From positions 62,001 through 126,000 of the forward strand of contig CANFJL010000008.1 of NCBI GenBank assembly GCA_947447525.1: a DNA stretch of 64,000 nt, written 5' to 3'. The position numbers and the translations under genes were made by a program. Shown here one piece after another: positions 14,826-25,503 of the stretch. The notes beneath the pieces are model-generated. The model was not told the origin of the DNA, searched no databases, and worked only from the letters and a program-made list of their open reading frames with translations. The DNA is from Flavobacteriales bacterium. Lineage in GTDB: Bacteria; Bacteroidota; Bacteroidia; Flavobacteriales_D; Crocinitomicaceae. Numbering within the stretch: position 1 is the first letter of the stretch; each line of letters opens with the position of its first letter.

Positions 14826-17051
14826 ATGGCAATTATTGGAAAAATTAGAGAAAAATCAGGTCTATTAGTTGGAATAATAGGTTTAGCATTGTTAGCTTTC
14901 ATTCTATCTGACTACAAGAGTATGATGGGTGGTTCGGAAGGCGAATTTGGAATTGGTTTGGTTTATGGAGATAAAGTTGACATCAACAATTACGGAGCAT
15001 TAAGCAGTCGTGTACAAGACCAAGATAGAGCACAAGCTGAAAAAGAGCAAAAACCATTTGGAGAAACTGAAATGGAGGCGGCTAGTGATAAAGCTTGGAA
15101 TTTCATGGTGGATTCTATGTTACTTCAAAAAGAATATGATGCATTAGGGATCAGCGTTTCAGACAAAGAATTTAATTCTTATCTAATGGCTTCTGATGGA
15201 TTTACTCCTTTACAAGATTTAGCTTCCTTTTTTACAGACTCCGTAACTGGAGCTATTTCAGACCAATCTATTATGTTGGGTCGTCAAAAACTACAACAAA
15301 CTTTAAATCAATTAAAAACTAGTAAAGAGCCTCAAGCTAAGAGTCAATGGGAAGGAACTAAAAAATACTATACTGACAGAAGAAAGCAAGAAAAATACTT
15401 TGCACTTGTTGGACAAGGTGTATATGTAACCAAGTTAGAGGCTGAGGAAGAGTATTTTGCTCAAAAAGAAATTAAAAACATCTCATTTGTACAAAGACGA
15501 TATACTGAAATCAATGATGCTGATATTAAAGTTAAAGAATCTGAAATTCAAGCATTCTATGACGCACACAAATCAGATAAAAAATACATGAATCGTTCTT
15601 CCAACCGTGAGGTTAAGGTTTTTTCTGTGATTATTTCACCCTCTAAAAAAGACACTTTAGCGTTCTCTAAAATAGTTATGAAGTTAAAAGCAGATTTTTC
15701 TGCATCAACAAATGATTCCATTTTAGTGATGAAGGAAAGTGATATGAAACAATACTTTGGAGACAAAAGAGCAACGGCTGTGCCTGAAGGTCATGAAAAA
15801 GCAAATAGATTCTTAACCTACCCAAGAGATTATGACACGATCTTTAAGTTGGCTAAAGTCGGACAAATTGTTGGTCCATATGCTGTAAATGAAAGCATGA
15901 TGATTTCCAAGGTAATTGGATTTACTCCAACTCATATTAAAGCAAGACACCTTTTAATTTCAACAAATGGCTCTAAGGATGCAAAAGTACTAGCAGCAAA
16001 GCAGAGAACTGCAGATAGCCTTGTTAAATTGATGAACAAAGATAATTTTGCTGAATTTGTAACAAAATTTAGTGATGATCCAGGTTCGAAAACTACAGGT
16101 GGGGTATATGAGAATTTCTTAGAAGGAGAAATGGTTAAAGAATTCGGTTCTTTCTGTGCTACTAATCCAATTGGAAAAATTGGAGTTGTAAAAACAGATT
16201 TTGGTTTTCATATTATTGAAGTAATGGAGCGTGACGCTAGTGTTTTTCCTGTACTTACTACCATTCAAAAAACATTTAAAGCTTCTGAAGAAACTATATC
16301 AAATAAAGAAAGTGAAGTAAATGATATCTTGTATGAGTTAGATAAGAAAATTTCCAAAGTCGAAGATCCTATCAAAAAAATAGATTTGTTCGATACAATT
16401 GTTCGTAAAGCTGGTTATTTCGCATCTCCTATGTTAATTGAAGATGATAATGCTAAAGTCTACGGAATGACAACAAGTATGGCGGCTGACAAAATATTAG
16501 AATTAGCTTATTCAGAAAATGTAGCTGTAGGTTCTTTAACTTCTTATCCAATTAAGGATAAAGATAAATATGTTATAGCAATTGTTTCTGCTATTAAAGA
16601 GAAAGGCGAGCCTTTATATGAGCATGTTAAAAAGCAAATGGAAAAGGAAATTATTGAAGAAAAGAAAGCGAAACGACTCATGAATCAAATGGCTAAGAAA
16701 AGCTTGACAGAATTAGCGCGTATAGGTAATACAACCGTTATGGATGCACAAGTAACTTTTGGTAATCCATCTATTGGCAATGCTGGTTACGAGCCAGAAA
16801 TTGTAGGCGCTTTATTCTCAGTGATTAAAGATGGTAAAACTACCTTACCACTTAAAGGTAAGACTGGTGTTTATGTTATCAAAGTAAAATCAACAACTAA
16901 AGCAGCTGCTACCTCAAATTATAATGCAGAAAGAGATCAACTTTTAAATACTTTAAAAGGATCCGTTCAAGGTCAAGTATTAACTGCATTGAAAAAGAAA
17001 GCAGAAGTGGTTGATAATAGAAAATTATACAATATAAGAGTTCGTTTGTAA
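14826..17051 (+). CDS. ppiD: PpiD-type membrane-anchored peptidyl-prolyl isomerase/foldase
   Basis: 741 residues. One membrane helix at about 12-28 (LLVGIIGLALLAFILSD) follows a short cytoplasmic start, so the body is periplasmic. A SurA/PpiD-like helical domain extends to about residue 350. A parvulin rotamase domain covers about 370-470 (HIKARHLLIST, FAEFVTKFSDDPGSKTTGG, GKIGVVKTDFGFHIIEV). The C-terminal part returns to mixed helix and strand, with a second degenerate parvulin-like segment possible. PpiD-type proteins chaperone outer-membrane and secreted proteins as they leave the Sec channel. It is monocistronic, with its own promoter and a bidirectional terminator after it. Confidence 0.92.
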   Translation: MAIIGKIREKSGLLVGIIGLALLAFILSDYKSMMGGSEGEFGIGLVYGDKVDINNYGALSSRVQDQDRAQAEKEQKPFGETEMEAASDKAWNFMVDSMLLQKEYDALGISVSDKEFNSYLMASDGFTPLQDLASFFTDSVTGAISDQSIMLGRQKLQQTLNQLKTSKEPQAKSQWEGTKKYYTDRRKQEKYFALVGQGVYVTKLEAEEEYFAQKEIKNISFVQRRYTEINDADIKVKESEIQAFYDAHKSDKKYMNRSSNREVKVFSVIISPSKKDTLAFSKIVMKLKADFSASTNDSILVMKESDMKQYFGDKRATAVPEGHEKANRFLTYPRDYDTIFKLAKVGQIVGPYAVNESMMISKVIGFTPTHIKARHLLISTNGSKDAKVLAAKQRTADSLVKLMNKDNFAEFVTKFSDDPGSKTTGGVYENFLEGEMVKEFGSFCATNPIGKIGVVKTDFGFHIIEVMERDASVFPVLTTIQKTFKASEETISNKESEVNDILYELDKKISKVEDPIKKIDLFDTIVRKAGYFASPMLIEDDNAKVYGMTTSMAADKILELAYSENVAVGSLTSYPIKDKDKYVIAIVSAIKEKGEPLYEHVKKQMEKEIIEEKKAKRLMNQMAKKSLTELARIGNTTVMDAQVTFGNPSIGNAGYEPEIVGALFSVIKDGKTTLPLKGKTGVYVIKVKSTTKAAATSNYNAERDQLLNTLKGSVQGQVLTALKKKAEVVDNRKLYNIRVRL

Positions 17052-17067
17052 ATCTTATTGTTCCCAT

Positions 17068-17107
17068 AAAAAAAAATCCTATAGTTTAAACTTTAGGATT
17101 TTTTTTT
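17068..17107. terminator. Bidirectional terminator between ppiD and the acetyltransferase
   Basis: AATCCTATAG...CTTTAGGATT forms a hairpin with one mismatch, flanked by an A-run on one side and a T-run on the other. It therefore works as a terminator in both directions. It separates two convergent genes. Confidence 0.8.
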
Positions 17108-17132
17108 ACCCAAACATTTAGTAAGAAGTTAT

Positions 17133-17606
17133 TTAAGGTTCAAAAAACAAACGACCATTGATCCAAGAAGGATCTAGGACAGCATTGTTTTTCTTATAGA
17201 AGTTAATTGCTGGAGTATTCCAATCCAAAACTTGCCAATCCATCCGTGCTACTTTGTGCTCCTTGGCTACCTCCACAACTGCATCAAATAAGATCTGACC
17301 AATTCCATCACTTCTATAGGCATCTTTAACATAAAGATCTTCTAGATAGACACATTTACCTTTCCAAGTTGAGTAAGAAAAGAAATATAAAGCAAATGCT
17401 ATGACTTCATGTAGATTTTTATCCTCTACTACAAATGCATGACAAACCTTAGCTTGAAACAAATCAATTTTGATTTGATTTGGTGTATTTATTACTGCTA
17501 GAGGTTCCTTTTCAAATACAGCAAGTTCGGTTATTAAACCATGAATTGCAGTTTCATCCCCTGGAAGAGCAATGCGTAAATTGTATTTATTATTGAACTC
17601 CTGCAA
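17133..17606 (-). CDS. GNAT family N-acetyltransferase (diamine/SSAT-like)
   Basis: 157 residues. The core GNAT features are visible: a central strand VYLEDLYVKDAYR, the acetyl-CoA loop RSDGIGQILFDAV, and a late DWNTPAINFYKKNNAV helix. The YSTWKGKCVYLEDLYV and VLDWN motifs are close to those of spermidine/spermine (diamine) N-acetyltransferases, so a small polyamine-like or amino-acid-like substrate is likely, though not certain. Translation appears to start at a TTG at 17606, inside the end of sprA (17-base overlap), so it is probably expressed as the last gene of the odhA-to-sprA series. Its role is likely unrelated to secretion. Confidence 0.88.
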   Translation of the reverse strand: MQEFNNKYNLRIALPGDETAIHGLITELAVFEKEPLAVINTPNQIKIDLFQAKVCHAFVVEDKNLHEVIAFALYFFSYSTWKGKCVYLEDLYVKDAYRSDGIGQILFDAVVEVAKEHKVARMDWQVLDWNTPAINFYKKNNAVLDPSWINGRLFFEP

Positions 17607-20600
17607 GGTTAAATCGAACTTTAATCCCTGTATTTAAATTTCCAGTTGGATAACTTGTTGCTACTTTAGGTTTATTAATGTTTTGATCATAAAATAAAGT
17701 CACGGTTAAATTTTGAGAAAGATTATAATCAATATTAAACTTAAAGGCAATTATTTTAGCTCCGGCTGTAGCTTGATTTGTATTCTCTACCACCTTTCTA
17801 ATCACAGTTGAATTATCTCTAAAGGAGAAATTAATTCCCGCGTTCATATCACTAGCCGGTATTTTTTTAATCAATTTTAATTTAGTGATTTTAGATTGTA
17901 GTCCGACTACAATTTCTTGTCCCATTATTTCTGTAACTTGATTGTTATTCAGCGATAAGGTAGATTGTCTATCCTTTTTATATTCAAATTTAGTTGTTAA
18001 GGATTGGCCGAAAAGTAACCAAGTTGCATCTAATCCAATTAATGGAGAGAACTGTTCACTGATAGTAACATTTTGAATTTGCATTCCAGAAATAAAATTA
18101 TTATTTAAATCCAAACCATTTGCATTTCCATTATTATCAAATGTTGCACTTAGGTTAGACTGCATGCCATTTACAGTTACTGTTGAGTTATAGGCATGTC
18201 GAAGAACAAAAGACTTCACATAATCCTTTGCAAATGGGAATTTAGAAAGACCGTTATAAGTAACACTCCAATTTGGTAAAGGTGAATTTTTAAGTGGGTT
18301 TACATGTTGTTCATTTACGCTTGTATTTCCGTAGGCTGTTAAAAATGCCCCCAAGACAACTTCCTGTTGACTTCCACTATATCCACTATAATAACCAGAA
18401 GCGGCCATACTTGAATTAGGATTTTGAGCTCCAATAACTTGAGAAACAGCAACCCTATTCGCTAATAAATCAGCGAAAACTTGAGAAGAATTGTCTCTAG
18501 CGTTAGCAACAAAAGCAGTTGCCCATGTGATTGTTGAGTAGGTTAAGTTCGCTGTTTCAAACCTACTTTGTCCCTCAAACTGAGAAGTAAGAGAATTCCA
18601 TCGATAAAACTCACCTGAATTTTTACCATAATTCCTATTCATTTTCAACTCAATATTCAGATCTTTAATCGGTTCCAAACTAGCTCTTAAATTAAGAGTG
18701 GTTGCATGCGTAGTAGTAAATTGCTTATTTAAATTCTCATTTTGCACCAACCAACCATTTCCTGCCGCAGCATTGGCAATATTATAACCATTCGATTGAC
18801 CCCAGACATCGTAGCCTTGACGACCAAATACAAAACCACTTAGCTGAGTGCTACTGCCATTCATACCAAGGATTCGTGAGTCTTGATTGTAACCAGGCAA
18901 TAAGGTTCCGTCATTTACCGTGTAAGTTCCAGATATATTCCTAACGGTCATCACAAGCCTTGCAGCAAAACCACCAATTGGATTAACTTTTTCTTTTTGA
19001 CGCTTTTCTTTTAATTTATTTCGTTCAAACTTCCTCAGCTTTCGTTCAAACTTGCGGCGTTCTTTTTTGGTCATGTCTTCTAAAGGCTTTGGAGGTTGCA
19101 AGGTGGCTTCTGGTGCCTTAGGTTTATCTCCTGGCTTTGTGCCTCCGGGATTATTTCCGCCTACATCCTTTGAATTGATTGCCCCTCTTGAATTTCTTCC
19201 ATCTGAAAGCACCCGTTTGAAATAAGGAATCTTATTGTAGAGAGTAACAAAATTGGCTTGAGAAGTCATATTTATAGATCGATTATTTTGAATAATATTT
19301 CCATATTCTGCTTGTCCAAGTGGTGCGCGCTGCCAATTGTAAGTACCCGTATATTTTGCATTTGCAGTTAACCAATCTGTAATAGGTAATTTGTCGAAAG
19401 GCAAAGAATAACTCAAATTATAATTATGACTGTAGTCCATTGTTTTACCAAAGGTTGACATCTGAGAACGAATAGAATCTTTAAACTCTGTAAAACCATT
19501 GGGATCCAATTTACGGTCTACCCTATTATTACCTTCAACAAAAATTGATTTATTGGTCGCTGTGAAACTAGCTTTCAAATTCTTAGTGATATCATAGCCA
19601 ATATTATAATTCCTTGTCCAATCAAAACGTTTCAAAAATACGGGTTGAAATTCATAATTAGGTACTAGATTATTTCTAACTTGTCTTTCATTATAGATTC
19701 TAGAATAATCATTCGTAAAGGAAATATTCTTTGGCATTAAATAGACATTAAAGTCTTTAACGAGTTGCAGCCATTTGGACTTCTGCACAGGTTTCCATTT
19801 TTTGAAAGGTTCAATAGCCTTTCCGGTGAATGTGTAATTGTAATTTAATGCACCTGTCCATGTTTTGGTTTTATCATAATTGATGTTAAAATCCCTTTTT
19901 AAATTCTCAGCATAAGCATAACTCGCCGACCAGTTAGAAATTCTATAGAAATGAGCTTTTGCTCCTGCTTTCGCTTCTTTACGGACATTGGTAAAGTTGT
20001 AAGATCTTCTTTCCGTAAAATCTTGTCCCATTTTCGCACGTTGTTTGCGCGTTATTGGATCATAATCCGCTAGTTTAATATCAGGATTAAATGGATCATA
20101 TTCAGGATTGATAATGCCTAATGAATATCCATAAAAGAAAGGTAAAGACATCCTTGCTTGTTTACCAAAGAATTGACCCAATTGAACATTTGAATTTAAG
20201 TCAACTCCTATTTTTTGATTTCTTTGACGTTCTTGAACACGACTTTCAACGCTTCCCCAATTGATTCCAGAATAATTTCCAGATGCAGAAACAGTAGCAA
20301 AATCAGCCACTTGGACTTGCATTTGCCCAACCGCAGCTGAACCACCTTCACTGACAAAATCAGTAAGTCTTAATTCATTAATCCAAACAATGGCACAATC
20401 CGCTTGACCATCATCTGGCAAAGTATTAGTGGGATCATTTTTTAATGGATTTCTAACGCCAACCATAATGGTGCGCATGGCTTGCAAGTTAGGACTACCT
20501 TTAATTTTGATTTTTCTAGTTGCATTCGCAGGATCTTGTTTGACATATTCTAACAAATAGGAAATTCCTGTTGCACCTTGTTCAATTTTGGAGTTCCTGT

Positions 20601-23600
20601 CTTTTTTTAGATTGAGTAAATCGTCAAAAACAATTTCCATATTATTTCCTTCGGGCCAAATAGATTCAGGAGTTGTTGAACCCCAAGGAGTAACCTCCAT
20701 TGGTAATTCGTACTCATAATAGTTCTCTACAAAATCAGTTCCCAATCGAACAAACAAGGTCAAATCATTTGTATGCAAAGGTCTCAAAGGATCCACCTCT
20801 TCAGCATGAATAAACATTTTTAATTTCTTGTAAGTTCTAACATCAAATTGGACATTTTTGTAAGCAGCTCTTGCGTCTCCATCTTGCAAATTACAGACTT
20901 CGAGAACTAAAGATTGTTCGTTAAGCTGTCTTTGATATGTTTGAGATGGATCAATTTCACGTGTTATACCTGGAGGAATTTCATATTTAATTGGAGTACG
21001 TTGATCATTTTCTTCAACATTTACTGCAGCAATATTAAAGGTAGTAAGATTTGGATCTTGTTGTACACTTAAACCAGGATGCGTCAAATCATTGTTATAC
21101 CGCCTCCATTCGCCACGAATCAATTCTAGTTTTGCAAAGCGCAATTGAACCTCTTCATCGAATCCCTTCATAAAAATACGCATAAATCTAATCGAACGGA
21201 AATCTTGAATTCCATTTACTTTTTTCTCAAAATCACGTAAAGGAATTTTTACTTGATACCAATGTTCCGTTTTTGTGCCGTTTTGATACAATTGCATATT
21301 GGTGATATAATTTTTCCCAACTGCCATATCATTTGGTCGTATACTCATTTTGTATTGGAAATAGCTCTCCGATTCAGATAAGTTATTGTCTTGATTGATA
21401 TCCTCTAAATCGGGCATGTTGGTGGCTTGCGTTGGATATGCAGCAGCGTTGGCAGTATCCGACATTTCTGTTGTTGGGGAATTACCTTGCATTCCATTAT
21501 ATTTCTTGTAACGTTTTAAGATATTTGCTTTTTCCGTATCATAATTATCATCTAAGTAATAATTATAATTATCATTTGATGGATCTGAAATCATTCTTGC
21601 TTTAACATCTGGCGTAAGATCAGGTTGATTTTGAACCCATGTAACATAAGAACTAAAAGAAGTTCTTTCATTGACATCATTCCATCCATCAATACCAACA
21701 TCCTGATTTAATCTAGAAGCTGGATCAGTATCAAAAGCATTTACAACTACCTGTTGTGTAGAAACTCTTGACCATAAAGTAGTATCAAGATTATCTACCG
21801 CTGATGTTCCCAGAGCAGGAAGACCATTTTCAAAACTTTTTCTAGAATCTGGGAGGATATCTTCAGATACATTTCCAAGATTAAAATAAAGATCACCCCC
21901 GTTATGTGTTGCATTGGGATTCACATTTTCGGCATCTTCATTAAATGGATCGAGGACCCAAAACTGAATAAATTCAATATTCGTTTGTTCAAAATCATTC
22001 GTTGTTAAAGCTCGCATAATACCACCCCATCTATTTTCAGGATTGGTGAAGGTGCCATCAGGATTTACTGTATTGGTGGTGTCATAATTATTCATTCCTC
22101 TTTCAGAAGGATAATAATATAAGTCTAGAACAGAAATATTAGGAATCGAACCATATTGCTGCTGAAGATTTGGAAAAATATCTTTTTGATTCACCAAACG
22201 CATTCTACTATCTGCCAACATAGAAGCATCTTGTTTTATATGATCAGGTGTTAGAGAATTACTTTGATAAAACAAAGGATCAATCATATACCAAGCAATT
22301 TTAGATCTTTTATATCCAGCACTAAGATTTTTAATAGTGGCTTCAGGAAACAAGTCTGGTTGACCTTGTGGAATTGACGCCAAACGCCAAGCTGTAACAG
22401 ACTTAAGGTCTATAGCACTTTGACTTGCTTCAAAATCATCAATATATGAAGTTCCAGATTTATTTATCACCCTTGGCTGACCAGGAATAATGGTAGCTAC
22501 CTCTCCAGTAAAAGAAAATGTAGACATTTGATTCGTTGAAATAACCGGCAACATATCCACCAATTTTGTAAGGAAAGGCACATTAGTCCGAATGGCAAAG
22601 TCGGCACCTAAAACATTATTCTTAAATGGCTCACTACCGAAATCGACCTTTTGAGTTACAGGTCTTTCGGTCATGCGCACCCAGGTTGCGCCCACTTTAA
22701 ATTTATTGTTAAATCTATATTGATAGCGACCTCCAATTAAGGAGCGCGCTTGAAAACCAAAAACGGAATTACTTTCAATCGCAATTTTTATTGGCGTATT
22801 GGACTCCAAAATTCCTGAATTTAGAATTTTCACTCTTCCAAGATTATAATCGACCGTATAGTCTGTGCCTTCTATCAACTTAATTCCTCCTGCTGTAACC
22901 GAAACTGCTCCTTGAGGGACATTCAATGCATTTAATGGAATGTCAGAACTCACTGAGGACTGATACTCGCCTTTAAATACAAATCGATTTTTACTTGGTA
23001 TCTGTTGTGCAGCTGTTTTGGTTGAATCGTACAATTCATAGAAAGACACTTTATCTATCGTTAATTGAGGAATACCTGCAGCGGTAAGTTTAGCTGCTAA
23101 AGTTTTTCCAAAAGGCTCAATGGTAGAGAAAAAGATACGGCCATTTTTACGATTGATCGTCCCACCATTATCAATTTTATTGTTAACCACATTAAAAGGA
23201 GCAAAATCAAAAACACCATCAGAAAACGGCTGGTTATTTTGATTGATCTTATCCATATCAAGAAGCGTAACCAACTGCTGATCATCAACACCATTCAATG
23301 GGAAAATTGGAAGGAGCACAGATGTTTCTGGATTATTATAAAGAACATCAACTCTAAATCCAAGTTGATCCACTTGATATGCGCCTATTGAATAGACATT
23401 TTTCATCATCAAATCCCAAACCTTATTTCTTGGATTTGTAATAGTCGGTTTAAGTAATTTCAAAAATAAAGATTGTGATCCATTAGATCCATCCGTTGAA
23501 AATTCACCTACTTGATAAGTATCACCGCGGTAGGTATATTCGTAAGCGACGCCTAATACCTCATCATTATTTAATGGGTTATTTAATGAAATGTAACCCA

Positions 23601-24924
23601 AAAGAGCATTATAAGTAAATTCTTGTTCCGTTAACTTACGAGCATTTTCTATTTTCTCATAGTGAATGGCTTGCATAAAGGGACCTGGAGCAGTAACCTG
23701 TGAACTCAAAACACTTACTGCATTTGAGAAACCTCTTACTAATGGTTGACTTACTGCCCATTCGTAAAGATTATTGGCTTCATTATCCGGTTCAATTGCT
23801 GTTTGATTTCCGCCAGGAGTTCCTTGCCAGTTTTGTTGTTTACCTTCACCTAAGTCAGCAAAGGCAATTATATTTCGAGTATTTTCGGTGTTATTCGTTC
23901 TGTTGGTGATCCATACCTCAATTCTTGTAATATAGCGTGTTGAATTAACTACAGGTAATGTCGACATCGCAGAATCATAATGTTGTTGATGGTATAAATT
24001 AAGGAAGTAATGACGATTTGCTTCATAATTATCAGCTGTCAATTCAAATTTCTGCACTTGAGATTTTCCAGTAATATTAATTTCTTGTCTTTTTCCTTTG
24101 GATGAGGCTGCGATTAAATCTACAGTTGCACGTCCAAATTTCAATTGAGTTTTGGCACCAAAAAGCGTCTGTGATCCTTGAATTAAAGAGGTAGGCAATG
24201 TTAAACTAACTTGTCCTAAAGCTACTTTCTGAAGAATTTGATCCTCATTACCTGTATGCTCTAATTTAGATACATTTTCGAAATCAAACGATGCTTGAGT
24301 ACTATATTTTGCGCCGATTTTTAATTTAGTTCCAATTTGACCAACGATATCCATATTGATATTTTGCTGGAAATCAAAGCGTGTTATTTTTCTTTGACGC
24401 ATAGGCAAAATCGGATTGTCATAGCGTGATGAGTTTACACCAAATTGAACTTCTACATTTCCTTGAGGACGGATGGTAATTTCATCTGATCCAAAGAAAT
24501 TCTCAAATGCTTTACTTCCAATTTTTATTGGCAATTCAAAAGATCGACCAATTACAGATTCTTCTTCAATAATTTCTTGCCAATTTTGAACTGTTGATTT
24601 GCTGTTTTCATAATTCAGATATTCCTCCAAGGTCATTGCTGAAGGATAACGATAATTTAATCCTTGACCAAGTGTTTCTCTAAATACATAAGTACCCGTA
24701 ATCGGATCATAAACAATTGTTTGATTTAATTTAGTGGGATCTCCTAAATCAAAATTCTGTGTACTATTTTGATACGGATTAAATGGATTAAAAATCGGAA
24801 ATGGAAGTGTTGGTGTATTTTGAGAAAAAGCAAATTCAGATGTGAAAAGCAGGAGCATTACCAAAAGCACAATAGGCCTCAGTGTAAAAACTTGTTTTTT
24901 CAAATGAGAATAATTCTTTATCAA
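17590..24924 (-). CDS. sprA: SprA, outer-membrane translocon of the type IX secretion system
   Basis: 2444 residues, the usual SprA length (about 2400). A signal peptide (about 12-34, LRPIVLLVMLLLFTSEFAFSQ) is followed by a proline/asparagine-rich start. SprA hallmarks follow, including the IRPQGNVEVQFGVNSSRYDNPILP segment, INMDIVGQIGTKLKIGAKYSTQASFDFEN, and the GKTLAAKLT region. The rest is a very large beta-barrel with the final strand GIKVRFNLAGVQ. In Flavobacterium johnsoniae, SprA forms a giant 36-strand barrel through which T9SS substrates cross the outer membrane; it is also needed for gliding. It follows ruvA by one base, so the two are co-transcribed. A KKERRKFERKLRKFER basic loop lies at about 1950. 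Confidence 0.96.
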   Translation of the reverse strand: MIKNYSHLKKQVFTLRPIVLLVMLLLFTSEFAFSQNTPTLPFPIFNPFNPYQNSTQNFDLGDPTKLNQTIVYDPITGTYVFRETLGQGLNYRYPSAMTLEEYLNYENSKSTVQNWQEIIEEESVIGRSFELPIKIGSKAFENFFGSDEITIRPQGNVEVQFGVNSSRYDNPILPMRQRKITRFDFQQNINMDIVGQIGTKLKIGAKYSTQASFDFENVSKLEHTGNEDQILQKVALGQVSLTLPTSLIQGSQTLFGAKTQLKFGRATVDLIAASSKGKRQEINITGKSQVQKFELTADNYEANRHYFLNLYHQQHYDSAMSTLPVVNSTRYITRIEVWITNRTNNTENTRNIIAFADLGEGKQQNWQGTPGGNQTAIEPDNEANNLYEWAVSQPLVRGFSNAVSVLSSQVTAPGPFMQAIHYEKIENARKLTEQEFTYNALLGYISLNNPLNNDEVLGVAYEYTYRGDTYQVGEFSTDGSNGSQSLFLKLLKPTITNPRNKVWDLMMKNVYSIGAYQVDQLGFRVDVLYNNPETSVLLPIFPLNGVDDQQLVTLLDMDKINQNNQPFSDGVFDFAPFNVVNNKIDNGGTINRKNGRIFFSTIEPFGKTLAAKLTAAGIPQLTIDKVSFYELYDSTKTAAQQIPSKNRFVFKGEYQSSVSSDIPLNALNVPQGAVSVTAGGIKLIEGTDYTVDYNLGRVKILNSGILESNTPIKIAIESNSVFGFQARSLIGGRYQYRFNNKFKVGATWVRMTERPVTQKVDFGSEPFKNNVLGADFAIRTNVPFLTKLVDMLPVISTNQMSTFSFTGEVATIIPGQPRVINKSGTSYIDDFEASQSAIDLKSVTAWRLASIPQGQPDLFPEATIKNLSAGYKRSKIAWYMIDPLFYQSNSLTPDHIKQDASMLADSRMRLVNQKDIFPNLQQQYGSIPNISVLDLYYYPSERGMNNYDTTNTVNPDGTFTNPENRWGGIMRALTTNDFEQTNIEFIQFWVLDPFNEDAENVNPNATHNGGDLYFNLGNVSEDILPDSRKSFENGLPALGTSAVDNLDTTLWSRVSTQQVVVNAFDTDPASRLNQDVGIDGWNDVNERTSFSSYVTWVQNQPDLTPDVKARMISDPSNDNYNYYLDDNYDTEKANILKRYKKYNGMQGNSPTTEMSDTANAAAYPTQATNMPDLEDINQDNNLSESESYFQYKMSIRPNDMAVGKNYITNMQLYQNGTKTEHWYQVKIPLRDFEKKVNGIQDFRSIRFMRIFMKGFDEEVQLRFAKLELIRGEWRRYNNDLTHPGLSVQQDPNLTTFNIAAVNVEENDQRTPIKYEIPPGITREIDPSQTYQRQLNEQSLVLEVCNLQDGDARAAYKNVQFDVRTYKKLKMFIHAEEVDPLRPLHTNDLTLFVRLGTDFVENYYEYELPMEVTPWGSTTPESIWPEGNNMEIVFDDLLNLKKDRNSKIEQGATGISYLLEYVKQDPANATRKIKIKGSPNLQAMRTIMVGVRNPLKNDPTNTLPDDGQADCAIVWINELRLTDFVSEGGSAAVGQMQVQVADFATVSASGNYSGINWGSVESRVQERQRNQKIGVDLNSNVQLGQFFGKQARMSLPFFYGYSLGIINPEYDPFNPDIKLADYDPITRKQRAKMGQDFTERRSYNFTNVRKEAKAGAKAHFYRISNWSASYAYAENLKRDFNINYDKTKTWTGALNYNYTFTGKAIEPFKKWKPVQKSKWLQLVKDFNVYLMPKNISFTNDYSRIYNERQVRNNLVPNYEFQPVFLKRFDWTRNYNIGYDITKNLKASFTATNKSIFVEGNNRVDRKLDPNGFTEFKDSIRSQMSTFGKTMDYSHNYNLSYSLPFDKLPITDWLTANAKYTGTYNWQRAPLGQAEYGNIIQNNRSINMTSQANFVTLYNKIPYFKRVLSDGRNSRGAINSKDVGGNNPGGTKPGDKPKAPEATLQPPKPLEDMTKKERRKFERKLRKFERNKLKEKRQKEKVNPIGGFAARLVMTVRNISGTYTVNDGTLLPGYNQDSRILGMNGSSTQLSGFVFGRQGYDVWGQSNGYNIANAAAGNGWLVQNENLNKQFTTTHATTLNLRASLEPIKDLNIELKMNRNYGKNSGEFYRWNSLTSQFEGQSRFETANLTYSTITWATAFVANARDNSSQVFADLLANRVAVSQVIGAQNPNSSMAASGYYSGYSGSQQEVVLGAFLTAYGNTSVNEQHVNPLKNSPLPNWSVTYNGLSKFPFAKDYVKSFVLRHAYNSTVTVNGMQSNLSATFDNNGNANGLDLNNNFISGMQIQNVTISEQFSPLIGLDATWLLFGQSLTTKFEYKKDRQSTLSLNNNQVTEIMGQEIVVGLQSKITKLKLIKKIPASDMNAGINFSFRDNSTVIRKVVENTNQATAGAKIIAFKFNIDYNLSQNLTVTLFYDQNINKPKVATSYPTGNLNTGIKVRFNLAGVQ

Positions 24925-24925
24925 A

Positions 24926-25501
24926 TCACAAAACTTTTAATGCTTCCTTAATTAATTTTTCAAGAGGATCAGAACCACTATCCACCCTATCTAAGGCTTT
25001 TTCTGCAGCTTTTTTATCGAAGCCCAGTGAAACCAGGGCTGTTAACGCATCAAAACGGTTTGTATTGTTTGCACTGAACATGTTTTCTGATCTTTCTGCA
25101 ATTTTTAACACTTTTCCTTTTAAATCAATGATGACACGTTGAGCTGTTTTAGCTCCAATTCCTTTAATACTTTGAATTGTTTGAACATCTTCCGATTGAA
25201 TTGCGTGTGCAATTTCTTCAGGAACCAAGGAGGAAAGCATGATCATCGCAATATTAGGTCCAATTCCAGAAACGCTTATCAAATAAGTAAACATTTCTCT
25301 TTCTTCTTTTGTGGCAAAACCATATAAAATATGGGCATCTTCTCTAACAATTAATTTAGTAAATATTTTAACTGCCTCTTCATTGCCAAGAGATGTAAAC
25401 GTTGTGAGAGAAATTTTAACTTCATATCCAACCCCATTACAATCCACAACCAATTCAGTAGGGTTTTTTTCAATAAGCTTACCATTCAATTGCGTTATCA
25501 T
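24926..25501 (-). CDS. ruvA: Holliday junction branch-migration protein RuvA
   Basis: 191 residues, normal for RuvA. It has the N-terminal OB-fold (MITQLNGKLIEKNPTELVVDCNGVGYEV), the acidic-pin domain, and two helix-hairpin-helix motifs (VSGIGPNIAMIML at about 75-87 and IKGIGAKTAQRVI at about 112-124). The C-terminal domain, which contacts the RuvB motor, is present (RFDALTALVSLGFDKKAAEKAL). RuvA tetramers clamp four-way DNA junctions so RuvB can drive branch migration. It lies two bases after maeB and one base before sprA; ruvC is elsewhere in the window (51661) and ruvB is not present. Confidence 0.97.
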   Translation of the reverse strand: MITQLNGKLIEKNPTELVVDCNGVGYEVKISLTTFTSLGNEEAVKIFTKLIVREDAHILYGFATKEEREMFTYLISVSGIGPNIAMIMLSSLVPEEIAHAIQSEDVQTIQSIKGIGAKTAQRVIIDLKGKVLKIAERSENMFSANNTNRFDALTALVSLGFDKKAAEKALDRVDSGSDPLEKLIKEALKVL

Positions 25502-25503
25502 AC